Below, in pieces: positions 51,218 through 62,104 of a DNA stretch of 64,000 nucleotides. The notes under the pieces are model-generated. The model had not been told where the DNA came from. It did no database searches and worked only from the letters and a program-made list of their open reading frames with translations. Source of the DNA: Enterococcus hermanniensis (lineage in GTDB: Bacteria; Bacillota; Bacilli; Lactobacillales; Enterococcaceae). Where the stretch lies: positions 124,001 to 188,000 of the forward strand of contig NZ_JXKQ01000003.1 of assembly GCF_001885945.1 (NCBI RefSeq). The letters are read 5' to 3'. The first letter of the stretch is position 1. Each line of letters begins with the position of its first letter. The position numbers were made by a program, and so were the translations under genes.

Positions 51218-51940
51218 CTAAATTGGTAATGCCATAAATAATAAGGCTGCTAAAATTCCGCCAATAATTGGACCGACGATGGGTACCCATGCGTAGCCCC
51301 AGTCAGAACCCCCTTTGTTAGGAATTGGTAGGAATGCATGTGCGATACGGGGGCCAAGGTCTCGTGCCGGGTTGATTGCGTACCCCGTTGTCCCACCTAA
51401 CGACAAACCAATGACCAAGATCAAGATACCTACGGCAATCGGATTTAATCCATCGCCAAATTTACTCATACCAAATGTCAATAAAGCAAAAACTAACATA
51501 AAGGTTCCAATGATTTCACTGATCAAATTGGCTCCTAAGCTACGAATTGCTGGTCCAGTTGAGAAGACCCCTAAAATAGCTGCTTGATCTTTTGTTTCTT
51601 TCCAATGTGGATAGTAGTGGATAAAAACTAAAACCGCACCAATAATCGCACCGATCATTTGACCTAAAATATAAGGAACGACCATATCCCAGCCGATTTT
51701 ACCTACAATTGCCATCCCGATTGTTACTGCTGGGTTTAAATGGGCAAATGACATATATCCTGCGGCATATGCACCGATTGTCACTGCTGCTCCCCAACCT
51801 AATGTAATAGCGATCCAACCTGCGCCTTCAGCTTTACTTTTACGTAAGCTTACTCCTGCCACAACACCATCACCTAGTAATACCAAGACCATCGTACCGA
51901 TAATTTCTCCAATTACTTGCGTCGTCATACTCGTATCCAT
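51218..51940 (-). CDS. glpF: Glycerol facilitator (aquaglyceroporin)
   Basis: 240 residues, six membrane helices and two half-helices with the two NPA boxes HLNPAVTIG and AINPARDLGPR. Asp after NPAR is the mark of glycerol-conducting members. ATG follows GGAGG. Cotranscribed with glpK and glpO. Confidence 0.95.
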   Translation of the reverse strand: MDTSMTTQVIGEIIGTMVLVLLGDGVVAGVSLRKSKAEGAGWIAITLGWGAAVTIGAYAAGYMSFAHLNPAVTIGMAIVGKIGWDMVVPYILGQMIGAIIGAVLVFIHYYPHWKETKDQAAILGVFSTGPAIRSLGANLISEIIGTFMLVFALLTFGMSKFGDGLNPIAVGILILVIGLSLGGTTGYAINPARDLGPRIAHAFLPIPNKGGSDWGYAWVPIVGPIIGGILAALLFMALPI

Positions 51941-52005
51941 AGAGCTTTCCTCCGGTTTCTTTCTATCACAATGATTTTTTACTACCGTTCAGTCATTATG
52001 ATCGA

Positions 52006-55345
<3,340 letters not shown>

Positions 55346-55399
55346 AATCTCCCTCCTTGCAAGTTTCTTCATAAAACAATAAATGATGGCTACAAAAAT

Positions 55400-55428
55400 A
55401 GTGTAGCACAACAAAAAACGCTTTCAAA
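55400..55428 (-). promoter_or_regulatory. glpO promoter with cre-like site
   Basis: On the minus strand TTTGAA, 17-nt spacer, TACACT. A cre-like word TGAAAGCGTTTTTT (55426-55413) overlaps the -35 box; only the final CA of the CcpA consensus is missing. Catabolite repression of glycerol use is likely. Confidence 0.6.
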
Positions 55429-55439
55429 AATATTAGATT

Positions 55440-55600
55440 GTGAATTATCCAATAAATCATTTAAAAAACTTAATTATTTCGCTGATTTTTAACAAAAAAT
55501 AAAGTTTAAGCTTACTATTACCTCATTCAAGGCCTATTTACGAGCATATAAATTATTAATAAATCACATTAATAACCCTTATACGCTCGTCCGTAAAAAT
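55440..55600. other. AT-rich intergenic region
   Basis: No credible coding frame. It lies between the glp promoter and a terminator hairpin, and holds nothing else that I recognise. Confidence 0.5.
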
Positions 55601-55640
55601 AAAAAAAGACAAAAAGATTTTATCTTTTTGTCTTTTTTAT
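55601..55640 (-). terminator. Terminator of the aspartate decarboxylase operon
   Basis: AAAAAAGACAAAAAGAT / ATCTTTTTGTCTTTTTT hairpin downstream of the small charged protein gene. Confidence 0.85.
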
Positions 55641-55675
55641 CATGTTTCTTTTTTGTAAAACAACCAAATAATCGA

Positions 55676-55828
55676 TTATTTATGTGCTCGCTTTTGCTCT
55701 TTTTCTTTTTTTCTTTCTTCTACAGATGCTCTGTTTTTATCGATCGTTTTTTCAAATTTTTCTAATTCTTTTTGATCACCAAAGGCAATTCTATTTTCTT
55801 TTAATCCATTTCTTTTTGTTTTCATCAT
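55676..55828 (-). CDS. Small highly charged protein (50 residues)
   Basis: Frame starting ATGATG, preceded at 4-7 nt by AGGGGGAAAG and placed 17 bases after the aspartate decarboxylase stop, with a terminator behind it. The product begins MMKTKRNGLKENRIAFG and ends with a Lys/Glu/Arg helix (RASVEERKKEKEQKRAHK). No membrane segment or Cys. Predicted helical and soluble. The excellent ribosome binding site and terminator support a real gene; function unknown, possibly linked to aspartate decarboxylase. Too short for ordinary ORF calls. Confidence 0.65.
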   Translation of the reverse strand: MMKTKRNGLKENRIAFGDQKELEKFEKTIDKNRASVEERKKEKEQKRAHK

Positions 55829-55845
55829 TCTTTCCCCCTAATTTT

Positions 55846-57429
55846 TTATTTAGCCGCTTCTAAAAACCGCAAATGATAGTCTTTCAATAATTCAAGGATT
55901 CTTTCTGCAATAATTGCGTAGTCTTCAGTAGGTAAATTGGCATTAGAGATTCTGATTTCTCCTGCTTTAGTACCAAATCCAACACCGTCCATCAAAACTA
56001 CTCCCGTTGTTTCAGCCAAATTGACTAAAAAATCGATTTCTTCAAAATAATCTTTTAGATATACTGAAAATTCTTGACCATATAATTGATCTGCTAAGCG
56101 ATAGATATCAATCAACGAATAATACTTTGAATTCAACTCACTGTTATCCATTGGATAATTTAATTGATCATGTAATAATTCGTATCTACTTTGAATAATA
56201 TTTTTGGATTCGTTGATATATCTATCAGGCTTTTCCAAACAAATTAAGTGGGTCAAACTGAATAAAACCATCATCATTTGTTGCGGTGTAGATAACCCTG
56301 CCGTATGGTATAACCCAATCGAACGACTATCTGCGACGATTCGATCAATAAATTTCATTTTATCAGGATATAGCGTGACTAAACTATAGCGTTCGGTCAA
56401 TTCTTGATGATCATTTTCCGAAAGATTTTGGATGGCCTGATCAAAGACATTCTCTTGATTTAAAGCGATCATCCCTAAACGCCAACCGGTTGCTCCAAAT
56501 AATTTTGAATAAGAATAAACTAGTAACGTATTATGAGGAACGGCTGTATAGACAGATTGGAAATTTTTGACGAATGAACCGTAAACTTCGTCAGTAATAA
56601 TCATCAAATCTGGTCGTTTTTCAACAATCTGTTTAATCTTGGCTAGTTCTTTTTCACCCAATGCTTTAGATCCTGGGTTGCTAGGATTGACCAAGAAAAA
56701 GGCTTTGATGTTAGGATCCAATAATTTCTCAAATTCTTCGACTGGTACTTCCCAATTATTTTCTTCGCTTGACTGCAAATCGATTTCAACCATTTGATAA
56801 TCATGCAATTCTGGAATTTGTAAATACGGAGTAAAAATCGGACTGCTAATTGCGATTTTATCATCCGGACGAATTAATTTATTTTCCTTCAAAGACTGAA
56901 AAATATAGACCATCGCAGCCGTTCCGCCTTCGGTAGGGAAGATTTCAGTTTCGTTTGCTAACTCTGCACCATTGAATAACACTTCCTTTAAATAAGTTGC
57001 TAGAATTTTTTCACTATGTTTCAATACTCGATTCGGCGTGGGATAATTATTTCCAATCGCTCCATCAATCAACTCCGCTACTAAATCATCTAATGGTACT
57101 GAAAATTCTGTTTTAAAATAAGCCAAACAAGCCAATAAAAATTCAGCCGTTTCATCATCACGCGTTGTTAGGAAGGCTGAAAAGCGCTCATAAATGCCTG
57201 CTGTAGCAATATCACCTGCAATATCGGTTTGATTGTATGTTCGTTGAGACTCAATAACTCCAAATTCTACTAACTGACAGAACGCTAATCGAGCCTTTGT
57301 ATTGATCCAATTAGGATTACCTTTCCCCGCATTTAAAAAATTTTTGTTTTTTTCTGCCGCTTGTATTAATAATTCATCAATCTCAAATGCACCAAGTTTT
57401 TCTATTTTTTCTTCTTGTAGTTTATCCAA
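55846..57429 (-). CDS. aspD: Aspartate 4-decarboxylase/aspartate aminotransferase
   Basis: 527-residue fold-type I PLP enzyme. N-terminal GKGNPNWINTKARLAFCQL and TDIAGDIATAGIYERF are typical of AspD; the PLP lysine is in VYSYSKLFGATGWRLG. It makes L-alanine and CO2 from aspartate. In other lactic acid bacteria it works with an aspartate:alanine antiporter to create a proton-motive force. Here the upstream partner is a ruined amino-acid permease, so the energy-yielding cycle is probably broken or uses another carrier. Confidence 0.94.
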   Translation of the reverse strand: MDKLQEEKIEKLGAFEIDELLIQAAEKNKNFLNAGKGNPNWINTKARLAFCQLVEFGVIESQRTYNQTDIAGDIATAGIYERFSAFLTTRDDETAEFLLACLAYFKTEFSVPLDDLVAELIDGAIGNNYPTPNRVLKHSEKILATYLKEVLFNGAELANETEIFPTEGGTAAMVYIFQSLKENKLIRPDDKIAISSPIFTPYLQIPELHDYQMVEIDLQSSEENNWEVPVEEFEKLLDPNIKAFFLVNPSNPGSKALGEKELAKIKQIVEKRPDLMIITDEVYGSFVKNFQSVYTAVPHNTLLVYSYSKLFGATGWRLGMIALNQENVFDQAIQNLSENDHQELTERYSLVTLYPDKMKFIDRIVADSRSIGLYHTAGLSTPQQMMMVLFSLTHLICLEKPDRYINESKNIIQSRYELLHDQLNYPMDNSELNSKYYSLIDIYRLADQLYGQEFSVYLKDYFEEIDFLVNLAETTGVVLMDGVGFGTKAGEIRISNANLPTEDYAIIAERILELLKDYHLRFLEAAK

Positions 57430-57449
57430 AATAATTTCCTCCTATTTGA

Positions 57450-57990
57450 TTATTTAGCCGCTTTAGCGACCTCATGTTTTTTGTTAGATTTTTCTTTGAT
57501 TTTGGTTTCGTATAGAACAACACCTAATAAAAATACAATGCCCATAACTAAAAGGACTTTCATATTGAAGTTCGTTAATAAGTACATTGAGATGGCTAAT
57601 GCTAAAATCGGGATCGTGTATCCCCCCTTTAGACTAAATCCATTATTAGGGAATTGTTTTGTTTTTTTGAATTTGATCACAGCCAAAATAGATGGAACAT
57701 ACTGTATGAATGCTGCACCAAGGCTACCAAAAAAAATTGAAATGAATACTCCTAAAATAACGATGGTATCCGCCCATTGCCAATCCCGATTTTCATTGCT
57801 TCATCGATTGAAACATCATACTTTACAATCATTGTTCCTAAAATTCCAGTAGCGATTGTTTGAACTAAGGTATACAACACAGTGACGCTGACCATGACGT
57901 AGATCAATGTCTTCATAAGAAAAAACAATCGTCGCGATTCCCATAAAAAGAAATACATCCTAAAAAATAACGTTTAGTGTGTAATAGTAC
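57450..57990 (-). pseudogene. Remnant of an APC-type amino-acid permease
   Basis: Two frames with the same orientation carry pieces of one membrane protein. The piece TLIYVMVSVTVLYTLVQTIA and the following IVKYDVSIDEAMKIGIGN continue, after a one-base shift near 57775, as QWADTIVILGVFISIFFGSL and on to AVIKFKKTKQFPNNGFSLKG, then two last helices and a basic tail. Upstream (57960-57900) a third frame reads FLFMGIATIVFSYE, so there is a second shift. The N-terminal half is absent. It lies 20 bases before aspD, so it was probably the aspartate/alanine carrier of that operon. Confidence 0.8.
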
Positions 57991-58307
57991 AGACCCACAA
58001 CCCGCGTAAAGACTAAACCAGTAAATAGCCTATGTGTAATTTTCGGCAAAGCTTTTTTCCTACGATAGTTGTAGTTGCTAAAGTTGATTTTTTTGTCAAT
58101 GGCGCATGCAAGATCACATGATTATGTTCCGCTATTCATACTTTATATTCTACACTCTTAATAAAAAAGTGTGATTCAAAACATGTCGTTTTATACGACA
58201 TGCTATTTAATAGTATATAAGATATTTTTTTGCAAAATAAATATAATATTTTATGTATGAAAAAATTTTCTATCCTTAAAATAAATGAATTTCAAAAAAT
58301 TTTTTAA
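57991..58307. other. Gene-free AT-rich region
   Basis: No credible gene. The part next to the permease remnant may be decayed coding sequence. The region at 58130-58300 is very AT-rich and could hold the old aspD operon promoter. Confidence 0.45.
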
Positions 58308-58342
58308 GTACAAAAAAAAACAACCCTTAAAAGAGCTGTTTC
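58308..58342 (-). terminator. Possible terminator of the VOC gene
   Basis: Imperfect hairpin AACAGCTC...GGGTTGTT followed on the minus strand by nine T residues, about 150 bases after the VOC stop. Confidence 0.5.
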
Positions 58343-58493
58343 TTTGACTAGCCAAAATTAATAGTTGTAGGATCAACCGACTACCCTTGAAATTAACTAG
58401 TCTTTGCATATTTCTAAATGTAAATGAGCTCTCATATCATTGAAAGATTGAGCTCTGTTTGAAGGATCTTTTTTGAGTATTTATGCCTTCAAT

Positions 58494-58898
58494 TTATTCA
58501 AAACCTTTCATCCAAACTGGTTCCAATTGATTACCATCTAAATCCAATATTTCTAAACTAAACATTTGATCCTCAGGAATCCCCATCTCAACTGAGAAGT
58601 AATCTCCACCATTTGCTTTAGCAGTTTCGGCAATTTTTTTAACTGTCTCAGCATTCTCAACTGAGAAGGCAGTCAATGCCCCACTATCATTTTTTGTATC
58701 TGCAATTTTTTTGCTTTTCAAAAATAATTGATAAAATTCGTGTTTCAATAACATAATCCAAAAAGTGTCATCCCATACCATTGAGCTAGATGTTTCATTA
58801 GAAAAATCTGCGTTTTTTTTAAATCCTAGTTTTTCATAAAATTCAGTTGCTGCGTTTAGATCGCTTACCGGAAAATTAACAAATACCATCGTAGCCAT
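58494..58898 (-). CDS. VOC-family protein
   Basis: 134 residues of a single glyoxalase/PhnB-like domain (MVFVNFPVSDLNAATEFYEKLG, and the end FSLEILDLDGNQLEPVW). Metal ligands are not all obvious: the first His is replaced (VNFPV). It is divergent from the arsR gene at 59053, and the operator between them could govern both. Function unknown; often linked to antibiotic or stress tolerance by name only. Confidence 0.85.
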   Translation of the reverse strand: MATMVFVNFPVSDLNAATEFYEKLGFKKNADFSNETSSSMVWDDTFWIMLLKHEFYQLFLKSKKIADTKNDSGALTAFSVENAETVKKIAETAKANGGDYFSVEMGIPEDQMFSLEILDLDGNQLEPVWMKGFE

Positions 58899-59005
58899 TT
58901 TGATTCGCCTCTTTTCAATTTGCTTTTATTATGAATGGAGGCTTATATAGATGCAAAGAAAACGCTTGCTAATTATCTAACGAGGAACAAAATGAAAAAT
59001 ATCCT

Positions 59006-59033
59006 TTGACATATGCGCCATCATGCATATAAT
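59006..59033 (+). promoter_or_regulatory. arsR promoter with operator in the spacer
   Basis: TTGACA (59006-59011), 16-nt spacer, TATAAT (59028-59033). The inverted repeat ATATGC-N8-GCATAT (59011-59030) fills the spacer, a good site for autoregulation. Confidence 0.68.
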
Positions 59034-59052
59034 AAGTTCATGGAGGTGCTGT

Positions 59053-59382
59053 ATGAATGCGAAATATGATCCCGAAAAATGTCGGGAACTGATTCAAGAG
59101 ACGATTGATATCGAATTTTTTAGAACTATTTGTGATCCTGTCCGAAGTGAGTTATTGATTTTTCTAGCTAGTAATGGTGAACTATCAATTGGCGAAATTG
59201 CTGAAAACTTTCCTCAAAATCGCTCAGGGATATCACGTCATCTAGACTACATGAACCGTTTTGGTGCAGTCGAACGTCGCAAAGAAGGCCGAGAAGTTTT
59301 TTATCGTGTTGACAAAGAACAAATCGCACACAAATTTGAATCAGCTTCAGATAATATGAAAGCACTCCTAAAACAAATTTAG
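59053..59382 (+). CDS. ArsR-family regulator
   Basis: 109 residues from the ATG after GGAGG (59053). Winged helix with FFRTICDPVRSELLIFLASN and recognition helix NRSGISRHLDYMNRFGAVER. A classical metal CxC motif is absent; Cys occurs in EKCRELI and TICDPV. Its operator occupies its own promoter spacer, and a related half-conserved site stands before the DHA2 transporter gene downstream, so it probably represses that transporter. Confidence 0.88.
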   Translation: MNAKYDPEKCRELIQETIDIEFFRTICDPVRSELLIFLASNGELSIGEIAENFPQNRSGISRHLDYMNRFGAVERRKEGREVFYRVDKEQIAHKFESASDNMKALLKQI

Positions 59383-59406
59383 GTAGTGCTTCTTATAAGG
59401 ATTATC

Positions 59407-59422
59407 TATGCATTCATGCGCA
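59407..59422 (+). promoter_or_regulatory. Second ArsR-type site before the DHA2 transporter
   Basis: Read on the minus strand TGCGCATGAATGCATA, matching 12 of 16 positions of TGCGCCATCATGCATA at the arsR promoter, including the conserved ends. Confidence 0.5.
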
Positions 59423-59459
59423 CGTTTGGATAATATTTTTGAAAGAAGGAACTAAAAAA

Positions 59460-61010
59460 ATGAAAACTAAAAACAGCAAATGGTGGGTGTTAGGCACGGT
59501 CAGTTTGGCCGTCTTTATGGCGATGTTAGATATTACGATTGTCAACGTTGCGTTGCCAGAAATTCAAAAAAGCTTTTCCGAAAGTTTTGCTAGTTTACAG
59601 TGGGTACTAAATGCTTATACTTTAGTTTATGCTGTAGCGCTTTTGCCACTCTCTAAACTCTGAGATTTATTCGGCCGAAAAAGAATTTTCTTAATTGGAT
59701 TACTTATTTTCATGATTGGTTCATTAGCTAGTGGATTAGCAACTAGTAATTTATGGCTAAATCTTTTCCGAGGTTTCCAAGGAATCGGTGGAGCGGCTAT
59801 GATGTCACTTTCTTTATCGATTGTTACCTCGTCATTTCCTGAAAAACAACGTGGGTTAGCCTTAGGAATTTGGAGCAGTGCGGTTGGATTAGCGGTTTCG
59901 ATTGGGCCTTTGATCGGTGGACTGCTAGTAGATACTTTAGGGTGGCGGTCAATTTTTTTGATTAACTTACCTGTAGGTTTATTAGCTTTGATTTTAGGAA
60001 CGATTACGATTCAAGATATCACAAAAATAAAATCAGGTAGACTTGATTTTGCTGGACTTTTCTTTAGTACCTTAACGATCTTTAGTATGGTTTTTGCTTT
60101 GATCCAAAAAGAAACTCACAGTGATTACGCTTGGACAAACTGGAAAATCTTAACTTTATTAGGAATTGCTTTAGTTTCTCTTGTTCTATTTATTTTGATC
60201 GAACGAAAAGTCAAAGAGCCGATGATTCAATTGAGCATGTTTTCTTCGCGCTCTTTCGTCGGAGCAAACATCGCTGCTTTCACTTTAGGCGCTGGATTAT
60301 ATGGTGGTTTTACTTATCTCTCGATTTTATTACAAAGTTATATGGGCTACACAGCATTTGAAACAGGGTTAAAATTGCTGTTAATTAGTGTGTTCACGTT
60401 AGTTCTTGGACCGATTACTGGAATTATTTCTGGAAAAATTGGAAATCGCTGGCTGATTGCCTTGGCTTTGTTGATTGGAATGAGTGGCGTTTTAGTGATC
60501 AATCATTTGATCAAAGTACCTTTTAAATGGAATTACTTGCTTCCGGGATTTATTTTATTAGGAATCAGTAATGCTTTGGTCAATCCACCAATTTCTAATG
60601 CTGCCATGAGTTCTGTAGATGAAATACATGTCGGGATGGCCTCTGGTGTTTTAAATGTCTTTCGACAAGTCGGGATTTCTTTTGGTGTTGTGATGTTGGG
60701 AATCAGTGTGACGAATGGCTATAACGATAGCTTAAATAAAAGCTTAGCCACTATCACGAGCTTACCAACTGACATCAAAAATCAATTAACCGGACTCTTG
60801 CATAAAGCTGGACCGTTTGCTGGTCAACAAATCTTTGAAAGTGCTCAAGCAAAAGCTTATAGTCAAATACCTATTTTTTCTCAAGTCAAAGAAATGGTCT
60901 TTGGCGCCTATAATCAAGGCATGAAACATGCCAATTTGATGATTGCTAGCTTACTTTTGGTTGGTGTTTTGGCCAGTCTATTTTTAATTCGCGATAAAAA
61001 GGAACTATAA
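59460..61010 (+). pseudogene. DHA2-type multidrug MFS transporter interrupted by in-frame TGA
   Basis: 516 codons, fourteen-helix EmrB/QacA-like drug:H+ antiporter. The start ATG 59460 lies ten bases after AGAAGG. N-terminal helix 1 has the family motif LDITIVNVALP. TGA at 59661-59663 falls in motif A: LSKL-stop-DLFGRKR, where Gly is expected (LGDLFGRKR); GGA to TGA would explain it. The rest is intact (FRGFQGIGGAAMMSLSLSIV, GPLIGGLLVDTLGWRSIF). Without suppression only about 67 residues are made. Probably under the upstream ArsR regulator. Confidence 0.87.
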
Positions 61011-61053
61011 TTCGGACTGCCCTATTTATTTTAATTACTCTTAACTTCACTTA

Positions 61054-61094
61054 AAAAAAAGCTCCCTAACCTTCAGCGGCTAGAGAGCTTTTTT
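61054..61094. terminator. Bidirectional intrinsic terminator
   Basis: Imperfect GC-containing hairpin (AAAAGCTCCCTAACC / GGCTAGAGAGCTTTT) with A- and T-runs between the convergent transporter and Gls24 genes. Confidence 0.82.
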
Positions 61095-61099
61095 ACTAT

Positions 61100-61879
61100 T
61101 TATTCCACATTACTATCTTCTTTCCCTTGATCCATAGCCTGATTGACCGAATCTTTTACTTTTTCTGATCGCTCAGAAACTGCTGCGCCTGCTTTTTGTG
61201 CTGTATCTGTTACTTTATCTTGAACTGTCTCACTATCTTTTTCAAATTGCTCTGCCGTTTTCACATCTGTAACATCGACATTCACTTCGATTACATCTAA
61301 ATGAGTCGCACGATGAACTTCTTTTTGAATCAATTCTTTTATTTTATTATAAACGTCTTCGATATCTTTTCCATATTCAGCAACAATTTTCAAATCAACC
61401 GCGACTTGTTTTTCGCCAACTTCAGTTTTGATGCCAGCTCTTTCATTCTCAACATTAACAAGTTTTTCAGCTGTATTTGAAAATACACCGCCATCTACCG
61501 CTAATAAACCATCGATATCATTGATTGCTTGAGCAATAATCTGTTGAATCGCTTTATCTTCAAATTTCAACGAACCATCATTCTTTTCATTTGCTGAGTC
61601 ATGTTTGGCATCATGAGTGGACTCAACTGCATGATTACTTGATAAGTTGCCTTTTGAATCCCCAGAAGGGCGGTCATTTTTATCAGAATGATTTGACTGG
61701 TTATTCGGATGTGCTGCTGCTACTTTTTTTTCTACATCGGGAACAACCGGATCTGGATGAGCCGAAACGGGTGCAGATTCATTTTTTAACTCTTTTGCAC
61801 CATGTGATTCATTTGGTGTGATTGGATCTGGGTGGGCTGAAATTGGTGTTTTAGTATTCTTATCATCATGTTTACTCAT
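61100..61879 (-). CDS. Asp23/Gls24-family stress protein with repetitive N terminus
   Basis: 259 residues. Residues about 95-200 form the Asp23/Gls24 domain (LKFEDKAIQQIIAQAINDID, VDLKIVAEYGKDIEDVYNKI, THLDVIEVNVDVTDVKT). The first 90 residues are disordered, with SAHPDP occurring twice (ISAHPDPITPN and VSAHPDPVVPD) and many Asn, His and Ser. The C terminus is a charged helical tail. Gls24 proteins act in general stress tolerance and, in enterococci, bile resistance and virulence. The N-terminal extension is longer than usual. AGGAGG precedes the ATG. Confidence 0.88.
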   Translation of the reverse strand: MSKHDDKNTKTPISAHPDPITPNESHGAKELKNESAPVSAHPDPVVPDVEKKVAAAHPNNQSNHSDKNDRPSGDSKGNLSSNHAVESTHDAKHDSANEKNDGSLKFEDKAIQQIIAQAINDIDGLLAVDGGVFSNTAEKLVNVENERAGIKTEVGEKQVAVDLKIVAEYGKDIEDVYNKIKELIQKEVHRATHLDVIEVNVDVTDVKTAEQFEKDSETVQDKVTDTAQKAGAAVSERSEKVKDSVNQAMDQGKEDSNVE

Positions 61880-62069
61880 ATGAAATCCTCCTAAAGTTTA
61901 ATAATTATCAATTACATATTTGGATCTTTCTTACAACTGATATGTTTTACATTTTATGCGTATTTAACTAATCTTTTCTGCTACTCTATACTAAAACGAT
62001 AGTCTATTTTAACGATAAAATCAAAAAATATGCATTTTTTTGAAGATATATGAAGGTTTTCATATTATA

Positions 62070-62100
62070 AAAAGCGAGCAGGAAATTCCTACTCGCTTTG
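62070..62100 (-). terminator. Terminator of the glycyl radical enzyme gene
   Basis: AAAGCGAGCAGGAA / CCTACTCGCTTT near-perfect hairpin with T-run on the minus strand, five bases after the stop. Confidence 0.82.
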
Positions 62101-62104
62101 TTTA

